Assembly (NCBI GenBank): GCA_035236585.1
Contig: CP141136.1
Span: forward strand, 56,561,136 to 56,625,135
Direction: 5' to 3'
DNA: 64,000 bases
Origin: Warburgia ugandensis
Lineage: Eukaryota; Streptophyta; Magnoliopsida; Canellales; Canellaceae
Below the pieces are notes generated by a model. The model ran no database searches. It was given only the letters and a program-made list of their open reading frames with translations, and was not told the DNA's origin. Position 1 is the first letter of the stretch. The number at the start of each line of letters is the position of its first letter. A program made the translations under genes and the position numbers. Positions 56,501 through 64,000 of this stretch are shown here, in pieces.

Positions 56501-58484
56501 GTCCTTACCTATGTACCAAAGTTTATACCCATTGATTTCTCTATTTTTAGCCCCTTTCTACTTGGTTTCTTGGATACAAGCGATGTTGAATCTTCTACGT
56601 TTCATTGTATCCACTAACTCTAGACTCGTCCATGTAAATGGGCTTATATTCCATGTAGCAATATGAATATTTTTCTCTTGACCTAGCCTATTTACTCACG
56701 CACTTCTTCAACAGCACAGGAACCCAAGCATACTTTCCACTTCACCTGGGATTTGATGCAGTGCATTGCTTTCGAGGGAATGCTCTAGCAGCCGTTGGCT
56801 ATTTCCCACTACACTTAGGATCTAAAGCAATGTCGCTTCCGAGGAAACACCCTAGCAGCCCTTGTCAATTTTCCACCGCATCTAAGATTTGATGCAGTGT
56901 GTCGCTTACAGGAAACACCCTAGTCTGAGGGAATGTCATAAGTTGATTCATGCGTATGGTTTGCTATGGGTTTTCCTTGCCGGCTGGCATTTGACGCAAA
57001 ACCCTCCTTTATTTGGGCTTGGGACCGGCTGCAATAAAACCATATAGAACTAAAACCACACAGGTGGAGTTATGCACTCTAAGACTTGCGACGAATTAAT
57101 AAGGAGCACATTTTTTTTTCATATTATCTACCACAAATCTTGCAAACAGTAAGGATAGATTTAACAATGATAGAGAATCCAGATTTCCCGTCAGTTTCCT
57201 ACTATATGGCAAAGGATATTTTCACATTCTTTTTTTATTTTTTATTTTGGTGAAAGCTGTTACGTGAAATGCACATGATCTAAGTGAGAATCCTGTCTGC
57301 ATAATGTGTATGTATATACATGTGCGAACTTCATTTCCTGACTTGATTTTATTCTACATGTTTTTAGGTTGAAGAAGGGGCTTGTGATCAAAGTTTTGGA
57401 ATTCATGTAGCAGAATTTGCCAATTTTCCTGAATCTGTTGTGGCTCTTGCAAGAGAAAAGGCTATTGAGTTAGAAGATTTTTCTTCCATTCCAAGTGATG
57501 GAAAAGAAGAGGTAATACAATTGAGAGCTTACAACATGCATCACTGTGATGAATCAGACTGCATACCACTATTCCTATTGGTAGAGGCATTTTATCAACT
57601 AACCTTGTTAATATGCAATGTTCACTAGATTGGTGATTGATGCGCAAAACAGGGTCTAAGCTTATAAGGACTCATTGTTTAGGAAAATTTGAGGCATCAG
57701 TCACAAGGGCCTTTTCAAAATAGCTTGCCGGTCTCATGCATCTTTGCAAAACAAATAGAGGGAGAAACATTTCCATCTTTTCATTTTTCAACATGCTCTG
57801 CAGTAACTTAAGCTTAGGTTCATGAAGAGGCTACAAAAGAAAAAATAATGAGTCATTGATGTTCTTTTGACAGCCAAGAGAAATATGAAGCCAATCTCCT
57901 AAAGATAAAAAAAAGAGGCAGATCAGTGCACGAAGCTGCTCCCGCATATGTGGGGTCTTGGGAAGGGGTAGACCACTAAGGGTCTGTAGTATGCAGCCTT
58001 AACTTGCATTTGTGCAAGAGGCTGTTTCTACCCCTTAAACCCATGACCTCTAAGTCATATGGCGGTAACTCAATGGTTGTGCCGAGGTTCCCCTTCTCAA
58101 ATCTCCCATAAATAACCTTAGTAAATTCTTTTTATTGAACTATTGACATTATGACTGCTATTGGAATCTCAAGCTTGCCATTAAAGCTTCATTTCTGCTT
58201 GATATTTTTTAATTATTGTTCTCACTTTCAAAGAACTTGAGTCTGTTGCGTAGCTCCTTAGCATTATCTTTGTGCTTTCTCAGGTTGGATCTAAGCGGAA
58301 GAGGGTTAGCAGTCCCAATGACATGGCTAGAGGTGCTTCCCGGGCTCACCAATTCCTGCAGGACTTTTCGGCTTTGCCATTAGACGAGATGGACTTGAAG
58401 CAGGCATTGGAACAAGTTGGCAAGTTGAGATGTGATTTGGAAAGAGATGCTGCAGACTGCACCTGGCTCCAGCAGTTCTTCTAA
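33813..58484 (+). CDS. MSH2: MSH2, DNA mismatch-repair protein (MutS homologue 2), 13 exons, 939 aa
   Basis: MSH2 pairs with MSH6, MSH3 or plant MSH7 in the nucleus to bind mismatches and signal repair by ATP-driven clamp formation. Exons: 33813-33861, 33942-33991, 34095-34127, 39005-40078, 40544-41098, 41201-41311, 42358-42447, 42566-42637, 43963-44073, 47474-47600, 51959-52161, 57368-57511, 58284-58484. They sum to 2820 bases and join in frame to TAA. The start [16 protein letters not shown] matches plant MSH2 N-termini. Residues 1-135 are the mismatch/DNA domain, about 140-290 the connector, about 300-625 the lever and clamp. The ATPase has Walker [10 protein letters not shown] (666-674), Walker B DELGRGTS (745-752) and the THFHE switch (779-783). 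The C-terminus DCTWLQQFF ends the helix-turn-helix dimer region. All introns are GT-AG except intron 4 (GC-AG). Introns 3, 9, 10 and 11 are 3.4-5.2 kb and hold transposons. Looks functional. Confidence 0.96.
36544..36788. mobile_element. Foldback MITE-like inverted repeat in MSH2 intron 3
   Basis: Left arm 36544-36613 and right arm 36719-36788 are imperfect inverted copies of about 70 bases around a 105-base loop. The best-matched parts are GTATATCCACTTGC (left) with GCAAGTGGATATAC (right), and GCCACATGG with CCATGTGGC. No target duplication was identified. The rest of the 4.9-kb intron shows only one SINE. Confidence 0.6.
37630..37796 (+). mobile_element. Au-type SINE copy 1 (MSH2 intron 3)
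   Basis: A tRNA-derived SINE. AGCCTTGGTGCAACGGTTG is the head with its A-box region. It is followed by GGAAACAGCCTCTTGC, AGGCTGCATACTATAG, and the tail GACCCTGCATAGGCAGGAGC with GCACTAGGCTGCCCT. The B box is decayed. Possible target duplication TAGCTC...TCAC.GA at 37612-37629 and 37797-37814 (diverged). Confidence 0.8.
40079..40084 (+). other. GC-type 5' splice site of MSH2 intron 4
   Basis: Exon 4 ends ...LYQ with CAG at 40078, followed by GCAAGC instead of GT. The next exon starts after GTGCAG at 40544 with [10 protein letters not shown], giving the LYQ-S-IRLP junction conserved in plant MSH2. No GT donor near the junction keeps the frame. GC-AG introns with a CAG/GCAAG context are a known minor class. 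Confidence 0.8.
41312..43962. other. MSH2 introns 6-8 (with exons 7 and 8), mostly unremarkable
   Basis: Intron 6 (41312-42357) has a (CT)n run at 41526-41550. Intron 8 (42638-43962) has a 13-base A-run near 43227. Nothing else was recognised. Confidence 0.5.
44654..45748. mobile_element. 1.1-kb inverted-terminal-repeat element in MSH2 intron 9
   Basis: Ends are ATGTAGTTAGAGG (44654-44666) and its perfect inverse CCTCTAACTACAT (45736-45748). Both ends are followed inward by GC-rich GGCGC/GCGCC and CCTAGG-rich sequence, for example GGCGCGCGCCTAGGCGC on the left and GCGCCTCGGTGCGCC on the right, in contrast to the AT-rich middle. No transposase is present. A 171-base tandem repeat fills part of the interior. 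The superfamily is not certain; hAT-type MITEs often have such ends. Confidence 0.65.
45070..45590. repeat. 171-bp tandem repeat, nearly three units
   Basis: The marker TATCCACATATATAGC recurs at 45215, 45386 and 45557, exactly 171 bases apart each time. It is preceded each time by an AATTAGGAAAAAATTG-like block, or its diverged form, and a T-rich block. Units are similar but diverged, the first most. It lies in the AT-rich middle of the inverted-repeat element. Confidence 0.8.
45970..46300. mobile_element. Possible LTR edge remnant in MSH2 intron 9
   Basis: CTCTGATACCATCTCTATCAC followed by GCCTCG, and an earlier GGGTGTCATGCCCAAAATCC, resemble sequences seen at plant LTR boundaries. There is no coding sequence, and the call rests on pattern memory only. 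Confidence 0.3.
48430..48610 (+). mobile_element. Au-type SINE copy 2 (MSH2 intron 10)
   Basis: A full-length copy of about 181 bases. The head is GGAGCCTTGGCACAACAGT (A-box region), then TGAGGTCACGGGTTCAAGGC with a good B box, GGAAACAGCCTCTTGC, GTAAGGCTGTGTAC, CCAGACCCTGCATAGGCAG, and GTGCACCTGGGCTGCCC. Flanks are ATGCTTTGTTTCTTAGTTG (48411-48429) and ATGCTTTTTTCTTATTTG (48611-48628), a slightly diverged target duplication. Confidence 0.9.
48702..48976. repeat. Inverted repeat around SINE copy 3
   Basis: 48702-48733 (CTTTCCATGTATTTGC and onward) is found inverted at 48945-48976 with 31 of 32 matches. A second inverted copy, 20 of 20 bases, pairs 48698-48717 with 48921-48940. The region also has a C-run at 48785-48796. 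Confidence 0.8.
48812..48901 (+). mobile_element. Au-type SINE copy 3, 5'-truncated
   Basis: Only the 3' half is present (GGTAGGGCTGCCTAC through GACCCTGCATAGGCGGGACC to GCTGCCCTTTTT). It is flanked by an exact 15-base duplication, ATTAATCAAATGAAA, at 48797-48811 and 48902-48916. It was therefore truncated at insertion, not later. Confidence 0.9.
49900..50155. repeat. Degenerate minisatellite in MSH2 intron 10
   Basis: Units of about 27-34 bases carry GTGCACTGGTGTTGGCCA and TAGTATCTTGT modules (clearest at 49989-50155). Open frames over this region in several frames are by-products of the repeat. Confidence 0.7.
50678..50853 (-). mobile_element. Au-type SINE copy 4 (MSH2 intron 10)
   Basis: A full-length minus-strand copy of 176 bases. 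Reversed, it reads GGGAGCCCTGGTGCAACGGT, CACGGGTTCAAGGC (B box), GCCTCTTGCAAAATGC, GGTAAGGCTGCC, GTGCACCGGGGCTGCCC. A perfect 16-base target duplication, ACCTATAAGAGTCAAA, is at 50662-50677 and 50854-50869. It is the best-preserved insertion in the window, so probably the most recent. Confidence 0.95.
52396..52640. repeat. Diverged direct duplication in MSH2 intron 11 with a SINE relic
   Basis: 52396-52470 (CTGGGCAGCCATAG ... TTTTTTAGTTGCATTC) is echoed by 52498-52635 (CTGGGCAGCGGGGG ... TTTTGTTAGTTGCATTC). The second copy contains a 60-base internally deleted Au SINE on the minus strand (52521-52581): its tail AAGGGCTGCCCAGTGC and head ATTGAGCCAAGGCTCCCC are joined by about 25 bases. Confidence 0.6.
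53805..57071 (-). mobile_element. RTE-type LINE, near full length, antisense in MSH2 intron 11
   Basis: On the minus strand from 57071: a 5' leader with tandem repeats; then an endonuclease starting [13 protein letters not shown] near 56668, with [57 protein letters not shown] and QIDFFLLRK (56006-56311); then reverse transcriptase with [15 protein letters not shown] and [11 protein letters not shown] (54788-55045), a FADD box at 54585-54596, and the C-terminal [15 protein letters not shown] and [12 protein letters not shown] block (53931-54368). The order and motifs are those of plant RTE elements. The 3' tail is TTGATGATGAT. A 14-base duplication, ATGCATGCTAAGAC (53791-53804) and ATGCACTCTAAGAC (57072-57085), matches at 12 of 14. 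Stops and frameshifts, and Asp to Asn in the first catalytic box, make it inactive. Confidence 0.9.
56735..56925. repeat. Three tandem units of about 68 bp in the RTE 5' leader
   Basis: Units start near 56735, 56802 and 56871 (TTCCAC...). Each has GATTTGATGCAGTG- or TCTAAAGCAATG-like sequence, then TCGCTT and ACACCCTAGCAGCC-like ends. They lie just upstream of the endonuclease frame on the element strand, so may be promoter repeats. Confidence 0.7.
57909..58098 (-). mobile_element. Au-type SINE copy 5 (MSH2 intron 12)
   Basis: Reversed, it reads GGGGAACCTCGGCACAACC, ATGGGTTTAAGGGG (decayed B box), AGAAACAGCCTCTTGC, AAGTTAAGGCTGCATACTAC and CTTCGTGCACTG. Flanks AATCTCCTAAAGATAA (57893-57908) and AATCTCCCATAAATAA (58099-58114) match at 13 of 16. 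This is older than copy 4. Confidence 0.85.
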
Positions 58485-60940
58485 AGGCAAAATCAGTGTG
58501 CTATTCTGGAAGATCGGCCTGGCCAGGACTGAAATGTTTTCAGGTGTATAGAGATTGTATATGGAAGTATGGCCTCAATGCTGGCTTCTCCATTTTTGCT
58601 GTCTCCACGAAAGGCTTGACTTAATGTATTAGTCGCAATTTTGGGTTGCGAAGTGGCCATCATCGTCTTATTTTCTGTATATATGTTTTTGTAGTCAAGC
58701 CTTCTTGATGCCAATTTGATTAGGAGTTTGGCATCTAATCACAATTGCCTCAGGCTTCTCTCTTGCATCTCCGTGTTTGGACTTTGGAGAGCGGAGCATG
58801 GGAAGAAAACAAAGTTTGCTAAGGATATATTAGTTGGCCCACTACTAGATGATTATTTCCACCACAAGGGGAAGTTATGTGTTGGGTGCACATTTTTATT
58901 CTCGGAAAATAGCAGGTGAAAGTATGAGTTGGACCACTTTTTCAATGATCCAAACCATTTGTTGGGTAGGCCATAGGGTTGATGACTCATTTGTTCAGGG
59001 CTTAATTGGTGGCCCTTTCTTGTGAGAAGGCTGTAAATCAGGAGCTAGGAATTATAAAATGGGTCTAAATTTTGGTCCGTTTCCACCATAATTTGATGAC
59101 TCTTAAGCCATTGATTAACACTAACATGAAAAAGGCACATGCCAGATAGATGCTTTTCATACCGTTGCTCCTTTATTTTTTTAGAAATATTTCAGGATTT
59201 AAAAAAATTATTTTCGGACAGATTTGACTGGAAAAAGAAAGCAAAAATTGCTGGCAAACCTAAATGTTCCGTTCCAGTAGGCAATACGAAGTGGCCATGG
59301 TATCTGGCAGCTCCGCCCTTGCTATTTTATTGGGCATACAATTAGGAATGGCTATTGGAACTGTGGCAACAAGGCTCTTGCTATTTTCTTGGCCATATAC
59401 AGTTGTAAAATTTGGTTAATTGTTTTTCTAGTTTTCTTGTTAAAATTATAAGGGGGGTTTATTTAACGGCACATGTTTGGCATTTTGTTGGCACATCTCT
59501 TGTGATATTTCTGATGATATCTTGTGTGATATCTGATATGTGTCATATGTTTTGTGATATCTTGTATGATATTTGAGATATGTAATATTTGTTGTGTGAT
59601 ATCTCCGGCGATATCTTTAGTGATATTTTTTATGATATTTGAGATATGCCTTAGATATGAAAAACATATGTCTCTCAGATATCACACTTAAATAAGTTGC
59701 ATTTTTGGCATATACCATGATATCAACTAGCACTTTGATATTTATCAATGATCTGGGCCATTCATCTATGCTATGATATTCCTAAGGCTCAGGGATTTGA
59801 TGGTACCTTTGTTGTATATGCATTTTTGTGGCACAAAATGCTGCAAAATTGTATGTGAAATACTTTCATTTCCTTGTTAAATAACATAATCAAAAGATCT
59901 TGAGAAGACTAAAAGGTCTTTTGAAGAATTTCATAATTGAGGCAAACTGAAGTGCAATGGTTAGTTGTAGCCCTAGCAAGTAAATTCCTCTCATTGCTTT
60001 AGTGAGTAAATGTAGTCCTAGCAAGTAAGAGTGAGATTGGAAGGTTGACTTGTGACTAGCAAAAGAGTAACACAAGTGCAACAATGATTTAGCAAAGGTA
60101 AAATTTCAACCCAGTAACAAAAAGCTTCTGCTAACCTGGGAAGTCAATATGCTGGCTAGGATAGGAGTGCCAATTGCTGAGAAGGGCTCACCATTGGTTT
60201 GCCTGTCTCGATATTTTTCCTTTGAAGGTTCTCCTCTCACTAAGGCTGCTTGTTTGAGTGATAATATGGGCGTTGTGGGGCAGCACCTCACTTCTGCAAT
60301 AAGGGCCAACCTTTGGGTGATCCAAGTTGTCCATTCGATTATTCTTGGCTTACATGCCAGTTCTTTTTAAGTGGGCAGGTAGAGGACCTGTTCATCGCTT
60401 GCTACTTCTACTCCCCTCATTCCTTGAAAATTGCTTCTTCCCTTTACATTAGAAAGTTTAGACAGATTAATAAATTCGTGGCCATGGTTAATGCAAACCA
60501 TCACTGCTATTAGCAGCTCTAATATTGGAATAAATTTATTGAGACATTGATAATAGAAATGCCGTGAAGATTGAGTTGTGTTCTTAAACAATTTTCTGAT
60601 TCAAAGCTACTAATGATAGCGTATAAATCCTTATCTAAACTGTTCATGCGCCCAGTCAAGAATCAGAACAATACCTTCATCGCTTTTGAGACAAAAGTAA
60701 GTTCAAAATGATGTAAAATAATTCTGCGTATATGATAAATTCCCAAATTAAAACCATAGACTACCCCACCAGCACCACACCATTCAACAGAAGTAGACTT
60801 TCCGAAGGACCCTTGGCCAATATGAAGTATAACAGAGCGCCACCATAAGAAATGATCTTCTAACATACAAAAGCAACTTGATAGTGTCACAAGCAAGACC
60901 AAAATAGCCACCAGTTTACTTTCAATCACACTATCCAGCT
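58485..60940. other. MSH2 3' flank and spacer
   Basis: The first 200 or so bases are the likely MSH2 3' untranslated region. No clear AATAAA site was assigned. Beyond it no gene is recognised. The frames at 60149-60370 (+) and 60106-60309 (-) overlap each other and match nothing I know. Confidence 0.45.
59497..59740. repeat. GATAT-rich degenerate repeat
   Basis: About 18 GATAT motifs, mostly as TGATATYT or GAGATATG, in 240 bases. The right part contains the inverse AGATATCACA, so the region can fold. Confidence 0.65.
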
Positions 60941-61694
60941 CTAGTCCTCTGCGTTCTCCCTTTCATCTTTAACAAGCTTAATCATATTGTCAATCTGAAG
61001 AATTGTAATAGCCGCCTTAGTTGCAAACTATGACAACTAAAACCAAAACCACAAGCCCATATCAATTATGCATTGGCACATCCAATTAGCCTTTGTTAGA
61101 TTGTTTCAGCATACCTTTATTATCTTTACTTTGCTCATTGCAGGCTCGATAACTCCAGCTTCCAGGTTGTTGCGGATTGTTTCCTTTGAAAGGTCTAGTC
61201 CCATGCTACAAGAGTCAAAGACAACCAAAGCTATGAAACAACATAAAGTATCACACAGAGAGAGAGAGAGAGGTGATGCTGCTAAAATGTCAGAATACCC
61301 TAAAAGGTACCGCTTGTCTACCTCTGTTTGTGCTTTATGGTGATATGCTAGAAGCTTTGCGACCAACTCAGTTTCATCCTTTGCAGCATTCACTGCAAGA
61401 ACCTACAGTTCAAATCACTACTTTTCAGTACCGGAAGATGTAAAACGGTAGACAACAAAGAAACCAACTTTGTAGATGAGAAGCTATTACACTCTTTCAC
61501 CTTGAAAGCATATATGATATCTTGATACCAATCATAAAAGAAAATCTCAACCCTAAAATTGCCTAATGAAGCATTAACAGTACTATTAAATGATGTGGAA
61601 TGTAATATAAGAGTCGAATCCAAGAAGCATCGTGCAAAGATCGATCCATCTCATCAAGCATATGGTCATTTGCACCTCTAAGTATTAAAGAGAC
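60941..61694 (-). pseudogene. CCT1 (TCP-1 alpha chaperonin) 3' fragment with a missing exon
   Basis: CCT1 is a subunit of the cytosolic TRiC/CCT chaperonin that folds actin and tubulin. Minus-strand exons: 61694 to about 61622 (VSLILRGANDHMLDEMDRSLHDA), 61402-61299 (VLAVNAAKDETELVAKLL...YLL), 61205-61115 (MGLDLSKETIRNNLEAGVIE...KIIK) and 61027-60941 (FATKAAITILQIDNMIKLVKDERENAED, stop). The last three have good splice sites and join in frame. The exon that should follow LHDA (LCIVKRTLES... to LLIIPK, about 55 residues) is absent; similarity breaks off near 61622. The upstream two-thirds of the gene is also absent. It is therefore a gene fragment, copied with its introns. A live gene with unusual structure is unlikely but not excluded. 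Confidence 0.8.
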
Positions 61695-62265
61695 CTGAAA
61701 AGAAAACCATGAGTTATTGATGTATCGTGAAAAGTTATAGTTTAAAAAAATCACAATGAAGAAACTCGCATCTAGACTATAATTGCAACAGGCTCTGCAC
61801 CTTCTGTGCATGTGGTTTTGGCCCTCCAACCACTCAGATTTAGTAGAAATGTCTATGAAAGATGGTTTATAGAAAATCATTCGAAAATTTTATGCCACAA
61901 ATAAAAGTTAACTTCGGTGGGAAATTGACTTCTCTTGATGTTAAGGCAAGATGTAAACAACCACAAACATCAAAATTGCAACTCACAAGATTGATGGTCA
62001 TCTAGAAACTAAAACTTGTAGCCATGATATAAACAAGACTTTTGAAAGTGTTTGGGACCAGGACCAAGAGAGATTATTATATCTAACAGGGACAGTAGAT
62101 TAGGATATTTAATGCATAGATCTTCAAAGATTTTTATTTCCATCCAACTTGCCATCAAACCCTATGGCCCTCCACAAAACTATCGCACTCTCAATCCCAC
62201 AGTTCCAGATCACTTCAGACACTCTGGAGAAATGAATCAGAAAAGGAAGTACAGAAGATAAAGAC

Positions 62266-62440
62266 CTCCCCAAATGCACCCCTGCCTATGATGGTTAGCA
62301 GTTCAAAATCATCAACACCCATTTTATGTCTTTGAAGACGCATGTACTCAGTTTCCTTTTTCTCCACGTATTTTAGAAGATTGTTATGCTCTTCCTCTAA
62401 AACTTCAACATCAGCAAGCTTCCTCTCCAAGATCCAACGT
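62266..62440 (-). pseudogene. NDR-type AGC kinase single-exon fragment
   Basis: One exon of 175 bases after TTTCAG encodes RWILERKLADVEVLEEE...KKETEYMRLQRHKMGVDDFELLTIIGRGAFGE. This matches plant NDR (Ser/Thr AGC) kinases from the N-terminal regulatory coiled region into the glycine-rich ATP loop (GRGAFGE). It ends exactly where the NDR exon normally ends (GE before VRLC), but the donor is the weak GTCTTT. No other NDR exon was found on either side, so it is an isolated fragment. The frame is intact. Confidence 0.8.
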
Positions 62441-63518
62441 CTGAAATTAATAATAGGAAACAATTACAAATGGTTGTGGAGCATGCATCTATAGAAAACT
62501 ATTTTTATTGGCCTCCATTGGACCTAGCAATCAACGAGAACTTCCAAAAAATTTCTTGAAGATAATACCATAATTTGGGAAGCTACCCACATACAACTTG
62601 AGCTTTGCCAAACACCAAGCACAATACATTTGTTTTACTCCAGATAAGTGAATGAGATGATTACACAATTGTTTTATACAACAGATCTGAGCTGAGCCAA
62701 CATGAATTAGAGAGTGAACTTTCAAGAAGCGGAATTGCCAAATACAAAAATTATACCTTGGGATGTAGGGAAGGGCTAAATAGTGAAGATGGAGATGGTT
62801 GACACTATTGAATGGAGGCTGATGAAAGCCAAATCTACAAGAGGACAAAACAAGAAAGTATGCAGCACAGATATTTCCAGTAGTTCTCAACAAAATGACA
62901 AAGCTAATAACATAGCAGTTTCAAATGAATTATAAGACATGTCAATTGGTCAATTCATTACTACATGGAAATAAAGAGCGGTAAAACCAGTGTGCCATTG
63001 AAAATGTCTATAGAGATGATCATTTTCCAACTAGGGCACTTCTACCATTTGTAAGTTGGCAAACTGAAGTCCTATCTTGAATCTGCAAGAACAATATCCA
63101 AGAAGCAGAAAATAGTGTGCCCCTTCATTAGAAAATGCCAAACATATGCCGTTAAATGAGCATAATCACAGAGAACTCAGCAAAACTGAATAAATACAAT
63201 AAGGATCCATTAGCTCCAAAGACATAAAGTGAAAGAAATAATAGAAACTTGAATGACAACAGGAAAGACAGTACCACTTACTTGGATTCAACTTCCTCTC
63301 TCAGCCATGTCAAAGACCCCGATATGAAGTTCATAGAAGAGCACAAATCAATATTCATATGGTCACACACACAAATATGTTCTATGAGATAGAAACATTA
63401 CCATATGCAGACATAGTTGGAAATCAAATCCATCAGGTGGCAGTGAGAGAAAGAAATCACAATTAGAAAGTAGATGACTATAAGCAAAAGTAATTGCAGG
63501 AAAGTTAGAAGATAAGTT

Positions 63519-63905
63519 TTACATAAACATAGGCACAATCACAAGCATGATAATTACAAGTAGAAGTCCACCAAGGACATATGCTACTGCATTGAATGAT
63601 GAGGAGGGGGCATTAAATAAGGGAGACATGATCACAGCCTCCATCTTGTAATGCAATAGTGGGCATTGACACCACATTTTGATCGAATCCCCCATCACAT
63701 TGTTCCCTCCGGCGCATTGTCTTCCCAATTGGTGGTAAGGGTAGTAGCTCAACTAGCATGTACTCATCAAGCCAGATAAACCATCTTGTATGTTGTTCGT
63801 TGGCAGGACAACATAAGTACCACTTGCCACGATTGGGCTTTGAGCGTACTTGGAGCAGTAGCATAGGCCCTCGGCCGCATGCACATAAGGGGTGAGGGTT
63901 TTGCT
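63519..63905 (-). pseudogene. GRF-type zinc-finger protein with membrane segment, frameshifted
   Basis: Minus-strand translation gives HPLCACGRGPMLLLQVRSKPN then RGKWYLCCPANEQHTRWFIWLDE, the pattern of a GRF zinc finger (CxCG...S..N.GR.F..CP...F.W.D), with the last cysteine replaced. A frameshift near 63630 is needed to reach AVAYVLGGLLLVIIMLVIV, a hydrophobic membrane segment near the end (63519-63600). Plant GRF-finger proteins often end in a coiled coil and one membrane segment. It may continue past the window, or be a short gene with a sequencing error. Confidence 0.5.
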
Positions 63906-64000
63906 CTATTCCAGTAATAAGATATCATGATTGTTTGTAAACCTTGCATCTCCATCTCATCCTAATGCATCACTTGCATATCGGCATTCACCCTCTCCAA

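Overview
This is a plant nuclear DNA window, from a flowering plant with an AT-rich, repeat-dense genome. It has one clearly intact protein gene, MSH2, the DNA mismatch-repair protein. MSH2 lies on the + strand in 13 exons spread over 24.7 kb (33813-58484) and encodes 939 residues, about the length of Arabidopsis MSH2 (937). Long introns, plant L1 and RTE LINEs, Au-type SINEs and TG..CA long terminal repeats all fit an angiosperm. The sequence alone does not give the species.

Positions 1-33500 contain no intact gene. They are a stack of old, nested transposons. A + strand L1 LINE can be followed in pieces (ORF1 near 3.6-4.0 kb, endonuclease 5.6-6.3 kb, reverse transcriptase 11.1-12.2 kb, RNase H near 14.4 kb), and a minus-strand L1 (7.9-10.0 kb) lies between them. 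A Ty1/copia remnant follows at 19.8-21.1 kb. Three copies of one LTR-like family, 3.2 to about 3.9 kb without later insertions, lie at 15306-19169, 21539-24768 and 25455-30410. Each has TG..CA ends and a recognisable 5-bp target duplication. One copy carries a broken fragment of a DUF604/fringe-like glycosyltransferase gene. Another carries a hAT-like element that itself contains a further inverted-repeat element. Two of the three copies interrupt the same L1.

MSH2 has a TATA box and an E2F-type site just upstream. Its introns have absorbed a foldback MITE (intron 3), a 1.1-kb inverted-repeat element containing a 171-bp tandem repeat (intron 9), six Au-like SINE copies (introns 3, 10, 11 and 12), and a nearly full-length RTE LINE in antisense (intron 11). 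Intron 4 appears to use a GC-AG splice pair. None of these insertions disrupts the coding exons, which join in frame.

From 58.5 kb to the end there is a spacer and then three unrelated gene fragments on the minus strand: the 3' end of a CCT1 (TCP-1 alpha chaperonin) gene missing an internal exon, one exon of an NDR-type protein kinase, and a GRF zinc-finger reading frame with a membrane segment. Two of the three clearly keep intron-exon structure. The cluster therefore looks like DNA-level capture of gene pieces by a transposon (Helitron or Pack-MULE type) or a patchwork of duplications. This is an inference, because no element ends were identified.
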